A stretch of 64,000 nucleotides of DNA from Adiantum capillus-veneris (lineage: Eukaryota; Streptophyta; Polypodiopsida; Polypodiales; Pteridaceae). The DNA lies in NCBI GenBank assembly GCA_014529385.2, contig CM043943.1, positions 150,817,092 to 150,881,091 on the forward strand, given 5' to 3'. The notes beneath the pieces were generated by a model. It did no database searches and had not been told where the DNA came from. It saw nothing but the letters and a program-made list of their open reading frames with translations. Below, in pieces: positions 1 through 10,770 of the stretch (its first letter is position 1; each line of letters begins with the position of its first letter). A program made the translations under genes and the position numbers.

Positions 1-257
1 GTGTGAGTGTGTGTGGTGTTTCCACTTGCCAAGATGAGTCCCAAGAAAGGGGGGGCGAGTTCTAGCATGCAAGGCAAGAGGGGACAAGTGTTGGGCATGC
101 TTGAGTTGCATTGGGAGGTGTTCTCATCTCATTGGTCAAGTGTGAAGCATTCTAATTCAAGTCTAGTTACACACTTGTAGCTATGTAAGAGAGGGCTTGT
201 TACATTTTTGAAGCTCTTGCTCCCCTCACACACTCTCTCAAGTGCCCAAGATTGGCA

Positions 258-307
<50 letters not shown>

Positions 308-1100
308 ATTGGAGCTATAGAGACGGACACTATGCTCAAGCTCTTGGCTATGGATGCAAATCCAAGCCAATGAAAGTTTCTCTTATCCATCTATATTACT
401 CTATTACTAAGCTATGCAAAGAGCTTTCCATGAGCAAGTGCGCATGGAATATCAATTCTCTTGCTTGAAAAATACTTCTCTCCATCTTCATCTTCCTCTT
501 TCCCTGCAATTCCTTTCTCCCCGTTCATGTGTTTAGGGTTTGGAAAGGAGGGTTATACCATGAAATCTTTAATACACCATCTTATTGATTCAAGCGAGAC
601 TCCGCAAGAGCAAAAAAATGTATTGTAACAAAGCTCTCTTTTGAGAGGATTATAATACAGGTCCTTTTGGAGGGGGGACCGCCGACTCCAAGCAAATCCG
701 GTACTCATTGAGTTGTCAATCTTAATTGATTATTCTCTTTGAATTATGTGCATGGTTAAAGTTTTTTTAATGTGTGTTTATGTAAAGAATTCAGCCCGGC
801 ACAACCTATGTTCTCTATGTTGGGCTAAGCCATGCTAGCGAACGCCCACGTCGCACACCCTTGAACACCTTATTTTTAAAAACATATTTCCATGGCTTCT
901 CTTGCCTGCGCGCGCCTTTTATCCGCCTTGATGACTCCTTTGCCCTGCTCAATTGGTGGCCACATGTTCATGCTAGCCCTTTGTCTCGCATGGTTGCCTT
1001 CCCCTTGTTTTCACACAACCTTGCCCTTTTCGTTTGCTGGCGTGAGGGGATCTCCTGGGATTGTCATAACTAACTAAAATTGTTAGCACATACTGGGCAT
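1..1100. other. Non-coding sequence with a (CT)n run
   Basis: No credible gene was seen. A perfect (CT)n tract at 261-306 creates a serine/leucine-rich artefactual reading frame. Otherwise the stretch is mixed-composition sequence without recognisable coding or element structure. Confidence 0.6.
261..306. repeat. (CT)n microsatellite
   Basis: An uninterrupted CT dinucleotide run of about 23 units, the first of many CT/GA tracts in the window. Confidence 0.97.
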
Positions 1101-1108
1101 CACCATCT

Positions 1109-1316
1109 CCCGGGGCGGTCACTTATCAAAAGCTTCCTATATCACGTGCGTTCAAGAGGTTATTAATAATACCTCAATATACATACTATATTTACACTAC
1201 GTGCCTATTCAAAAAACCCCCACCCCCCTCTGTATGTATACATTTTGATCTTTTAATAATCCTCTCTGGTTAACTCATGTGATAGCATACACATTCTAAA
1301 AAGTGACCGCCCCGGG
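1109..1316. mobile_element. 208-bp MITE with 16-bp perfect terminal inverted repeats
   Basis: The left end CCCGGGGCGGTCACTT (1109-1124) is the exact reverse complement of the right end (1301-1316). The octamer CACCATCT lies immediately outside both ends (1101-1108 and 1317-1324), so it is a target-site duplication. Subterminal sequence stays partly complementary further in (TATCACGTG against a TATCACATG-like arm). It has no coding capacity. An 8-bp duplication is the hAT length; a 9-bp reading, shared C included, would point to Mutator. It is a non-autonomous DNA transposon either way. Confidence 0.88.
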
Positions 1317-1324
1317 CACCATCT

Positions 1325-2094
1325 CCCTCCTGCACCTTGGATTTTCCGTCTACTGCTCTTGGTCCTATTGGCTTCGCCACTAAATGCCCTTGCTCCTGCT
1401 CCAATCTCACTCCACCTGCTCCGCTTGCAACTCGGCATCTTGCAAGAATTCAATTAATCAGAATCTTGGGCACCTACTTGTTTTCTTCAAAGATGCCATT
1501 CCTCAATCTACTCGCAGCGCCTCTGGCAAGGCAAAACCACCATCCATGTGAATTGATCTCGAACTCTTGCACATTGAAACTCATTCCTATGATGCTATCC
1601 CACCCTAGAGCGTTCATGTTTGCACTGCAACACTTTTAGATATAAAAAAATAGAGTTGTCCATCTGTCTTGCCTTGTTCCGCCATGTGCATCACCATCAA
1701 GGCTTGCTCTTGATGGCGACATGCTAGCTCTTCTCTTGCAACACCTGCGTTGTTTGCCTTCATGGCTAACCACCTGTCACGCTTCTCCCCCACTAATAAA
1801 ACACAATTTTAGAATCATGTCACAAGTTCGCAGGTGCCATCACATATGTGCAAATTCCCTATAATTCTTGATCAAAAATAAATTGGTCACAAGTTAACTT
1901 TTTGCTTGCCCCAAAGGGGAAGGCCTTAGTGATGCCTCCTCCCCTTTTTGCTAATGAAAAAGGGCAAGGTATTTTTTTTAAAGGCACAATTTTTTTATTT
2001 TTTGGAAGAGAGTATGAACTCGTTGCAAAGACACACAAATATATTCACATCTAATGAATCATGAAAAGAACTCAGGAGACTCATGAATCAATAT

Positions 2095-2139
<45 letters not shown>

Positions 2140-4020
2140 CCCCTGGATTGATTGCAATTGCAACCGAGAGTAGGATGTGTGCCTTCCTTTAGGTATCGAT
2201 GAGCTGATGCACGAGGGAGTTGGGAGGTAAGTCACACCATTATGAATTGCAGCTTGGACGTAGGTGGGAGCTCTTTTGTTTGGGAGCTACTTGTAATGCG
2301 ACACCTTGTCGAGGTGATGTTGGACAAGGCTCACTCCACCACAGCCAACACACATTGCTGACCATGTAGAACTTTTATGCAGGGCAAGGCAAGCTCGCCT
2401 TGTCCACGTCACTATAACTTCCTTCCATGGCAATCATTATTAGTGTTTCTCATGTCACATATTTCAGGGAGTCTGCATTGGCATGCATTTGTGACCTTGA
2501 TTTGGCCAACTAGTCATGTGGATTTCACTCGTCAGCATTGCTCTTTGAATCTTTGCCTCCTCACATATGCTAACCAAATATGAGAATGAGATGAAATTTC
2601 TCCCACTGACAAGTGACTAGGACTTCTCACCCAACTGCAATAGCAACACCCCAACCTAGGTCGACGATGACGAGCTGGGCTCACTTGTCTCACAATTGTT
2701 GCCCCCCTTATTTATTGTGTGTTGAGTAAACACGTGCTTGAAAGCATTTCATTGGTGAGAAATCTGTATGCTGGATACTAGCAAAAACTAAGCCTTGTGC
2801 TGTAGGACAATGGCTACACCTCCGCAGACGTGATAGTTGAACATAAATACATATCTATGCATCATCAATAGTGGACTTGCAAGAATGAAAAGGCTAGAGG
2901 AAGGGATTAGAAAAGAGTTCCAAGAGGGGTAGAGAAGTCACATGCAGTCGAGGGAGAATGTTAGGAGAAACGCTAATACCGACGATTGCAATGGGAGGGC
3001 GATATAAGTGAGGGCGAATGAGTATATATTTGTACTTGATGAGTGCAAGATGGGTAGTGGCACTGCCCAGACTGTGGTCACAAAATATGACACACTTTGA
3101 GTTATAGGCACAAGAGCTTGAACCTTGATTCCACTAAATCTTGTAGCAGCCTCTTGGGTCAGCTTCCACTTACTGCAATTGCAGTTGCTGGCTCATGAGG
3201 TGCATCGTGATGAGCTGCAGCTGTAGCAGGGCCGCTCATAATAATCTGAGGATGAGATGCAGTAGGTCTTGGACCTATGGACATAATCCGTTGCCTTGTG
3301 CATCTCAATATTGTCCCTTCTTCTTGCATCTGCTTGCACAATTGGATCTCCTTGACGTAGAAGCCAACTCTCCTTGCAGCTACATGGGGCATTGCCATAG
3401 TAGAAGGTCCATCAATGCGAGGGGTAATGTGGGTAATGCACCCTCCCTTTTTCCTACACAAATGAGAGGCCTCCATCTCGGCATGGCCATCATTCTCGTG
3501 CCTTGGTGTGACACGAGCCTTAGCTTCAACCGATCTCCCCACGACAAGAAGTGCGTATTCCATGGGGTTGTGCATCGGGGGCCTCAACAATGCTTTTATA
3601 GACTGTAAGAGATGTAGTTCAACAAGAGTGAAAGGGAAGGAAAAGACAAGCAACCACTCTCCTCTGCCAAAAGACCTGTAGATCTACATTGGCCTGTCTC
3701 GTTACCCGATCTCCACCACACCCATCATGTGGTCATCGTTAATAAATAGTCTAACCTTCCAAAGGTTCAAAATGAATCCTTTACAAGAATAGACTGTCAA
3801 CAATTCCAAGAATTCCAATGAATCTAGCAAGCAGTTTTGAACTTTCACCTTCCATCACTTCACATTTTCCATGATCTTTTACATGTCCCTCTTCAAAGGG
3901 TGATAAGTTTTTGACTTGTGTTGCAAGATTTTAGAGCCAACTCTACCCCATGATATTTAGTTGGAAGGTATTTGAGAGGCTTTCTAGCTGTTTGAAGTTT
4001 GAAATATGTCTGTGGTCAGT
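1325..4020. other. Intergenic sequence, no gene seen
   Basis: It contains a (CT)n tract at 2096-2137 and otherwise unremarkable sequence. The longest open frames (3159-3653 minus and 3195-3608 plus) are antiparallel to each other and resemble no family I know, so I do not call them. Confidence 0.55.
2096..2137. repeat. (CT)n microsatellite
   Basis: An uninterrupted CT run of about 21 units. Confidence 0.97.
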
Positions 4021-4185
4021 GGTATATGTAAAATTGCACACTCTACTTAGTTGTTAGGAACCAATTTCCACCTTATTATTCTTAGGAGCAGTATTAGTTG
4101 CACTTGGTTACTGGTATATGTAAAATTGCACACTCTACTTGGTTGTTAGGAATCCACCTTATTATTCTTAAGAGCTGTTTTAGTT
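4020..4185. repeat. Tandem duplication of about 91 bp
   Basis: GGTATATGTAAAATTGCAC recurs about 91 bp apart (4021 and 4112). Each copy is followed by TTGTTAGGAA and CCACCTTATTATTCTTA, with a small internal length difference. It is a local duplication upstream of the APO gene. Confidence 0.8.
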
Positions 4186-4433
4186 TCCCTTGGTTCCAAT
4201 CCATCACTTGCTACAATTGTTCAGGGCGCGTCCTCACGGCGGGTGAAGAACCCTTGCCACTCGTCATCTTTTTTGTCACGTACACTAACTGCTGCCAACG
4301 TGAAGGACTTCTTTGTCGAGATGAGGCGGGGGTAGCTAGCTTTTGTTTTCCAACTCTACCGATCTTGGCAGAGTTGAGCCTTTGACAACGGGCTGGGGTT
4401 CCACCCCCCGTGCGGATCTGCCCTAAATGGGGT

Positions 4434-4510
4434 TTGTAAGTGAATCTCATTTGCTTACGGTATGCTAACCAGTTGCTTTTAAATCCTATTCCTCACCTTC
4501 AATTTGCAGG
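4434..4510 (+). other. Possible 5' UTR intron of the APO gene
   Basis: A consensus-like donor (GTTT|GTAAGTG) near 4434 and a pyrimidine-rich acceptor (TTCAATTTGCAG|GCC) ending at 4510 would remove about 77 bp upstream of the APO start codon. This rests only on splice-site appearance. Confidence 0.35.
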
Positions 4511-4734
4511 CCTCGTCACTACCTTATGCAACCGGGTAATCTTTCCCGCACACTCCAAACAGTCGCGTAGCATAGCTGTCGAAGTGTCTGCTCGCCTCGC
4601 TCTATCACTTGCAGCCCATACCAAGATGTCTTGCTGCCGCCGCTCTGTGTGAACATGGTGTTGAAAAGCGTCTTTAGTGAAGAACTTCCTCCGCAGTGCT
4701 CGTCTGAACGCGGCCTTAGCTTAATCGGGCAACG

Positions 4735-5168
4735 ATGGATTTGCGAGCTCAATGGAGTGCTCTGTCATCAGCTGCCTCGTATGCGAAGCTGCCATGCAGC
4801 ATCACTACCAAGTTGAGCTGCGCAGCAGCAGGAAGAAGAGGAAAAAGCCAGAGGGGGACCAATTTGAGAAAGGTAACAATGGAGTGGGCAAATGCAGATG
4901 GTCGGCCCAAAAGGGTTACCCAAAACATGGACTTGCCCCGTCCTCCGCCTAAGAACAAGAAGAAGCCCTGGATCACTCCACCCAAGCCAGGTGGATTTCT
5001 CCGCAAGCTCAAGCGTGGTCCACCCAAGCTTCGTAGTCTCCGTACTCCTGACAATGGCCTCCTTGTCCCCAAGCTTATTCCGATTGCGCATCAAGTCTTT
5101 GAGGCACACAAGTCAGTGAACCGCTTGATTCCCAAGCTTATGCAAGTAGTCCCTGTCAAGACTTGCAA
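4735..5168 (+). CDS. APO: APO (ACCUMULATION OF PHOTOSYSTEM ONE) family protein, exon 1
   Basis: N-terminal 144 codons plus two bases of an APO protein; exon 2 is at 30768-31761, giving about 475 residues, slightly longer than typical APO proteins. The first ~50 residues are rich in Ser, Ala and basic residues with few acidic ones, as expected of a chloroplast transit peptide. Then come the conserved QNMDLPRPPPKNKKKPW segment and NGLLVPKLIPIAHQVF, both typical just upstream of the first APO motif. The exon ends in TGC AA|GTAAGA, a strong phase-2 donor. APO proteins are plant-specific chloroplast or mitochondrial factors linked to organellar RNA splicing and photosystem I / iron-sulphur complex accumulation. 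From memory this is nearest APO2/APO1; orthology is not settled. Confidence 0.85.
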
Positions 5169-5459
5169 GTAAGATCTCTTCATGCTAGCCCCATCTCTCC
5201 CCTTTGTCTCTCAAGTCTTGTGCATATTGATACACTGAAGATTGTGGAACATAAGGATTGTGTTATTTTTTATGTGACCACCTCTTTGAGCTTTGATATT
5301 CTCAGGATTGTTCTTACTTGTTACTTCTCAGAAAATTGTTCTAATAAGAAGGAAAGATGTTTATTTGTATAGATGTTTCCACTTGGAAAGATATTTTCTC
5401 TTTCTTATTTATTATTTAGCTCTATAAAATGCTTTTGCCTAAGCACAGAATAGGCACAA

Positions 5460-5764
5460 AATGTGGTGTTTGAGTCTCTGGGATGAAAACGCAACCACAA
5501 GTCGCCCTGAAAAATGTCAAAAATAGGGAAAATAGGTTTAATGCACTGGAAAGTTCCCTTGATGGATTCTGATGGGAATGTTGATGATCATGCTGTGTGC
5601 AACCGGAGGATATGCATCTAATCTAAGTGACTGGTCATGCACGGTCTGCGAACAGACTCACAAAAGTGCCAGATCACTTCCTATTCTAGACTGACTTGAC
5701 TGACTGAACCCTGGTCATGCTATAGCTTGTCCACGGACACATAGGGTTGGATGTGTCACGTGAC
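5460..5764 (-). mobile_element. LTR fragment, reverse orientation (same family as the solo LTR at 25668)
   Basis: Read on the minus strand, this block matches the first ~300 bp of the LTR at 25668-26940. Shared landmarks include TGTCACGTG at the end, the CCCTATGTGT segment, the TGTTCGCAGACCGTGCATG region and the run around CTATTTTCCC. It ends abruptly at 5764, where an unrelated LTR sequence starts. Confidence 0.75.
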
Positions 5765-5960
5765 ACCATGAGACGTGTCTTTTTATTTGGGTCTCTTCGT
5801 CTCCTATATAAGGAGCCTATTGTACTCAGTTTCAAGCAGTCATTCAATCAATCAAACACAGAGTCTTCCGAGTCTTGTTTTTGAGTTCAGTTCAAGTTTC
5901 TTAAGTTTTAATCATGAGTTTAAGTACTTAATTAAGGATTAGCACCTAGAATCCTTTTAG
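5765..5960 (+). mobile_element. 3' portion of an LTR with TATA box
   Basis: It contains CTATATAAGGAGCC (TATA box) and the downstream R/U5-like sequence. About 190 bp is nearly identical to 21825-22012, so these are two LTR copies of one family. It is followed immediately by a tRNA primer site. Upstream it is cut off by the inverted LTR fragment. Confidence 0.75.
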
Positions 5961-5972
5961 TGGTATCAGAGC
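5961..5972 (+). promoter_or_regulatory. Primer-binding site (initiator-Met tRNA)
   Basis: TGGTATCAGAGC, the standard plant LTR-element priming site complementary to the 3' end of initiator-Met tRNA, lies directly after the LTR end. Confidence 0.9.
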
Positions 5973-7244
5973 AAATTTTTTTCCGGGATCTGAAGGTTGT
6001 GAGCCTCTCACCCTTGCCGCTACACTTTAGCCCCTTCTCGGAGTTACATGGAAGCAAAAGAAAGGTGGTCCTTCCTAATGGAGTATAACTGGCGTATGTA
6101 ACCCTCCCCGCTCCCGAAACAAACACTTTCAGAAGAAAGATGTTGTGCACCTCTTACCCGAAGATTGTGCTTGCGTGGGTGCTGCTTCTATCCCGATTTA
6201 TCATGGCAGCGTGCGTTCCGCCCTCGCCTTCTTCACAGCTTTTCACCCTCTTCGACACCCCTTGGTGAAGAAGTGCACCTCTTTATTCGATCGCAGCCCC
6301 TCCCCCCCCTTTGCTGATTCGGGTGGTTGTTCGTGAGTTTTTTTCCCCACGTTGGTTGGAATGCTTGTTCACTGATCGTGGGTTTTTTAATCATGCTGGA
6401 GGCCCCTTGATTAATTCACTTGATTTCACTCTTTTCCCATTGAGCCTGGCCGCTTATTATAAGTGCACCTCAAAATTTTAACCATTGGACACTTTTATTA
6501 AAAATCAACCTCATCCCTGGATTTGAATTGACCAGCGAGCAGCAGCGTGACTAATAAGACTCCAATCTGCAAAAACGTCAGCCAGCGTACAGCTTTTTGA
6601 GTCGCAACAAATCTGGAAAACAAAACCCAGCGTGAGTTCAACAGATTTGAAAGTCCCATTACCCCGGATATTGGCAATTACCCACCCTTAGCCCACAACA
6701 TGTTTTTGCTATCCCTTGGTGCTTGCTTTGCAAACGAGCACAACCCAACAATGGTCCAGCACACTCTCTTCTCCCAGTAGCTATTGATACATAATCGGCG
6801 ACGGAGACAAGATGGCGACGACAATATATTACCGAAGATCCGATAACAGTTTTCAAAAAGGAGGTGGCAGCAATTTCAACAAGCCTCGCATTGATTAACA
6901 CTCGCTTGGATCAGTTGCAGATGCAAACCTCTGAACCGACCGAATCGGAGGTTTCGCAGTCAAAATTTTCTCACCCAAAGCATGGTTTTTTCGAGAAAAC
7001 TAGACACAAAGTACCTTCATGCGAGCAACAAAAATCTCTATCATGAATATTCTTGGAAAAGTTACAGTTCTCAGCAACCAACTTCTTATTCGAATCATCA
7101 GCAACAAAAGCAGCAATATGAAGCTTCCAAAGGATCACCAGCGATATCAAGATGGGCTTACTTAGTGGCACAGATATCCGACCCTAGTCGAGTACTCGGT
7201 CGTGAACGCCGCGACGCTGGACAAGTTCCCCCTCGCGAGCCATG
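5973..7244 (+). mobile_element. Leader and decayed gag-like remnant of an LTR element
   Basis: No intact frame remains. Around 6810-7250 broken plus-strand frames give Gln/Asn/Ser-rich peptide of the kind seen in gag N-termini. The sequence is interrupted at 7249 by a younger insertion and picks up again at 11430. Confidence 0.4.
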
Positions 7245-7249
7245 CCCTA

Positions 7250-7949
7250 TGTCACAAATTGTTGACCTGTCAAAGCCTAAAGAATGGAGCCAACTTGCAG
7301 ATGCCGGCCGAGGGGCCTAAACCCTAAGAAGAACAAGTAACAGAAGAAGAAGTCCTACCAACTTATGGGGACCCCGTTCGATGGGGCCCCAAGTGACATA
7401 AAGTGATTAAAATAAAGTAGGACCCGCACACAAGCAAAAACTGATGACGTGGCAGATTTCCGAAAATTGCGTTGACATAATGACGTGGCAGGCTGTACGG
7501 ATTTCTACGTTTTGCGCTGGTTGATGACGTGGCAGGTTGTACGGATTTTCATAAATTGCATTGACAGCTTTTTGGCTTTGCTTTTGGACCAGAAGCTTTT
7601 GAGTTTAAAAGGCTTTTTATTGAAACTGCTTTTGGGACCTAGGGCCTTTAAATATGAGGTTAGGGCTCATTCTCTGGCATGCTTCCTGGAGAAGGTGTAG
7701 AGTCTGGAGTACCGGCTTGTACTGAGTTGATGCAATATAAAGAAATACTGAAAGGGGCGCCAAGGTTTGGGGCCAATACTCTCTGGGGTGGAATTCCGCC
7801 ACTCCGTGTCGCGTGTCGTCTCTCTCTCTCTCTCTCTCTCTCAGTTCAGTGGTTATTGAAGTGTTAAAAGTCAGTTCAGTTGTTATTGAAGTGCTAGAAG
7901 TCCGTTCAATCTGTTCTTTTCTATTGGTATGTGGTGCCGTCTTGTGACA
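7250..7949 (+). repeat. 5' LTR of the gag-protease element
   Basis: 700 bp, TG...CA ends, bordered by CCCTA. It carries three copies of TGACGTGGCAG (7445, 7481, 7525), a TTTAAATATGAGG TATA-like box near 7650 and a CT microsatellite near 7820. It is 41 bp longer than the 3' LTR because of a longer CT run and a duplicated TTCAGTTGTTATTGAAGTG segment. Confidence 0.93.
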
Positions 7950-7950
7950 G

Positions 7951-7962
7951 TGGTATCAGAGC
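7951..7962 (+). promoter_or_regulatory. Primer-binding site (initiator-Met tRNA)
   Basis: TGGTATCAGAGC, one base after the 5' LTR end. Confidence 0.93.
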
Positions 7963-8157
7963 ATCAGGCGTGTGCTATTCTGAAAGCATACCGGTCCCAC
8001 AAAATAGCAGACAGAGCTTTATTCGAGGTATCTTCACCCTCCAACCCGGACTTATTAGCCACTCCCACCCTTACTTCATCGCGCATCAGGCGCGCTCCCG
8101 TCTTCATCGCTGTGTCTTACAGGGCATAAGCCATAAAGAACCTAAGACTTGGAATTC

Positions 8158-9360
8158 ATGGATTCAACAGAATATTTGCAGTTTTTGCTCAACGAACTCC
8201 ACGACATTCTTTCGCGGCATCCTCAGCAGAATCTTCCGATGCTGCAAATTTTTAACAATTTTTGAACTACATGTTATCCCCTCTGATGCCCCAGGTGGTA
8301 CCTCCTCCTTCAGCACCAGAAAGTACGAGAGCTTCCAACTGGCAACCTTCTCAGCCGTCTGTTCCGATCGGGGGAGTTTCAAGAATATGGTGCAGCCATC
8401 TGACCCTGATCCAATACAACCGCCTTTGCCACCGCCATTGCCCCCACCTCCACCACCACCACCGCCACCAAGCTACAATGGTTGGAGCCCATATGGATAC
8501 CCTTATTATCCATACCCGGGATATGCGCCTAACCAACCCAAAGATTTCAAAGATGGTGGCATGACCAAGTCAAATTTTTCACTTTTTCCAGGGTGAAAGA
8601 TCGCAAGAAAGCATTGCAGTTTCTACAACAATTCGACAACATCTATGCTTTAGGGAACTATACAGAAGAATCCAAGATTTCTCGAGCAGCGGGATTTTTT
8701 AAAGATAATGCTATGCAATGGTGGAGTTCAATCGCGACACAACCACATGCTCCAAGGATTGGCAAGCTTTCAAGATAGTTTTTGCACATAGTTACATGAC
8801 TTCTATGTTTGAAGTCCGGATTTTGGCAGAGTGGGGCAACTTGAAAATGCTTGCCATTGAAACCATGGACGAATATAACCAAAGGTTTCTCGATGTGTAT
8901 CTTTCGGTGTCCTTCTTTAGATCTGTTCCCTTGGAGGCCCAATGCGAGCGATACACCATTGGACTACCATCACCATTGCAGGAATATTGTCTATCCAAGC
9001 AAGTCTCCACCATGCAAGAACTTATGGACCATGCTGCAGTCGGCTATAAACTGATGAAGGGAAAGCTAGAGTTTACCACAAAGAATCTCCGGCCACTAAC
9101 CACAACTCTCGCCAACAAAGAACAACTTCTCGAGAGTCTCGTGAAAGTCAACCACAAAGGCCTCGTTTGACACCTCAACAATGAGACACCTTACTACAAG
9201 AAGGCCGATGTTTTGGATGCTTTCAAACAGGACATAACTATTTTGGTTGTCCCCAACGCACTGACAGACCCGCGGAGCCGACTCTTGCGTCCACGGTCGA
9301 CAGAAACCCAAGACCATCTCCAACCAAACGAGCTAAACCGGCTATTGGATTAGTACTTGA
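8158..9360 (+). pseudogene. gag of the gag-protease element (frameshifted)
   Basis: The structural polyprotein of the retrotransposon. A likely start ATG at 8158 opens MDSTEYLQFLLNELHDIL, but the frame stops near 8262. A proline-rich stretch follows (8400-8470), then a region with the typical gag core AGFFKDNAMQWWSS (8690-8730) and a frame change into EWGNLKMLAIETMDEYNQRF (8830-8900). A CCHC zinc knuckle, CFGCFQTGHNYFGCP, is readable at about 9212-9256 in another frame. At least three frame disruptions are present, so no full gag can be made. Confidence 0.75.
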
Positions 9361-9394
9361 CATCTATGGCATACGCCTTTAAAGTACAAATGAA

Positions 9395-9784
9395 TTGTGT
9401 CGAGCATATGGCAAAGTCAATGGCTTCAAAGCCCTTATTTTCTTTGACTCCGGAGCTACAGAGAACTTCATCCATCCAGGATTCTTAAAGCAAATGCACT
9501 TTGATTATGATGCAGAGGGTGGAGAAATTGAAGCTAAGCTAGCCACGGGGCAAACTCAGAAAGTCGTACCGCTCATTGGTGCTCTTCCAGTGACTATTCA
9601 AGATTATCATGGAAAAGCTGATTTCCACATCATGAAGTTGGGCAATTGTGACGTTCTATCAGGCATGCCTTGGAATGACAAGAATGATGCGACTCTCCAG
9701 GTTCGGAACCGAACCATCACCGTGATGCAGAAGGGCAAGCCAATCGTCCTGAAAGTTCGGTTGTCCGAACAAAACCCTGAATGA
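9395..9784 (+). CDS. Retroviral-type aspartic protease of the gag-protease element
   Basis: A 129-residue open frame with the catalytic motif FFDSGATENFI (Asp-Ser-Gly at 9446-9454), the second conserved strand region (MKLGNCDVLSGMPW) and a normal length for a Ty3/gypsy protease domain. It cleaves the Gag polyprotein in the virus-like particle. Unlike gag upstream, the frame is intact to its stop. About 970 bp of non-coding sequence separates it from the 3' LTR where polymerase genes would normally lie. The first Met may not be the real start, since the domain is normally fused to gag. Confidence 0.8.
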   Translation: MCRAYGKVNGFKALIFFDSGATENFIHPGFLKQMHFDYDAEGGEIEAKLATGQTQKVVPLIGALPVTIQDYHGKADFHIMKLGNCDVLSGMPWNDKNDATLQVRNRTITVMQKGKPIVLKVRLSEQNPE

Positions 9785-9984
9785 ACTCTCTAGTTGTTTT
9801 ATAGTTAGATACTTTTGAACTTTGTTTGAGAAAGTGTTGTTTGAAACTTTGTTTGAAATGGATGGTATTTGTTTTGAACGTGTCTTGGTGCCGATTTGAA
9901 TTGTTTGACTCTGGTTATAATACTGGTTTCAATAATTGGTGATTTTACTCCCGGCTGGAGTAGTGAGAAATGATGTTTTAGAAT

Positions 9985-10350
9985 GCTTGTTCATACTCAT
10001 GGCCCGGATCCTTGTGGTTATTTGCGAGGGGAGTATTGAATGATTGGAAACTGCTGTTTTTTACTCATGGCCCGGACCCTTGTGGTTATTTACGGGGGGT
10101 GTATTATTATTGTTACTCATGGCCCGGACCTGGATGGTTATGCGGGAGGAGTATTAAGAAGTTTGAGCAGTGGTTACTCTCAGCACCTCCAAACGACGCA
10201 GGCTGCGGTGTGAGGGGCGTTTGGTTGTAAAAGGCCTCTATATCTCATCATGGCCCGGACCTTTTTAGGTTATTTGCGGGAGGAGTGATGAGGGAGTCGT
10301 TGAACAGCTCATGGCCCGGACCGGGATGGTTATTTTGCGGGGGGAGTGTT
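9985..10350 (+). repeat. Five degenerate ~45-bp repeats, core TCATGGCCCGGACC
   Basis: TCATGGCCCGGA(C/T)C recurs at about 9994, 10068, 10116, 10248 and 10308. Each copy is followed by a GGTTATTTGCGGGGGGAGT-like half. Spacing is irregular (48-132 bp), so they are dispersed units in the space where pol would lie rather than a strict tandem array. Confidence 0.85.
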
Positions 10351-10559
10351 CATCGGCGGCTTTATGTTTCTATGTCTTGTAACATGCATATGTAAGCATC
10401 GGTGTTGCATTGTGATGTGCCAACCACTGAATATTCCTAATTGGATGAGATTGCCTGTGTATGTAATTTTAGTGCATCAAGACACCCATGGAAGATCAGT
10501 ACGGTCTGGATGTGATGGCTAATTTTACTACGCCGGAATATCAAGAGTTTCGATCTGGA

Positions 10560-10660
10560 CGAAAGGAGAAGCAAACTCCTTGATCAAAACAGCTAAAAGG
10601 AGAAGCTAACTCCTTGATCAAAAGAGTAGAAAGGAGAAGCTAATCCTTAATAAAAAGAGC
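10560..10660 (+). repeat. Three ~43-bp tandem units (AAAGGAGAAGCTAACTCC)
   Basis: A short tandem array in the gag-protease element. Units run AAAGGAGAAGC(A/T)AACTCCTTGA followed by TCAAAA-like spacers. Each has a small AAGGAG...CTCCTT inverted repeat. Confidence 0.75.
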
Positions 10661-10760
10661 AAAATGATTGTCCCTCGGAATGTCCCTCCGAATTTTTTTT
10701 TGAGCTAACTTGAGTTGTTTTGCAGATATGTTGTAATCACGGATGATTACTCTCTTTCAA

Positions 10761-10770
10761 GAAGGGGAGA
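10761..10770 (+). promoter_or_regulatory. Polypurine tract
   Basis: GAAGGGGAGA lies directly before the 3' LTR, where plus-strand synthesis is primed. Confidence 0.85.

Noticed and set aside
208-468. 86-residue frame over the (CT)n tract
   Set aside because: Half of it is Ser-Leu repeat coded by the microsatellite; no domain or splice context.
3159-3653. Antiparallel open frames of 164 and 137 codons
   Set aside because: They overlap each other on opposite strands, have no recognisable motif, and sit in non-coding sequence.
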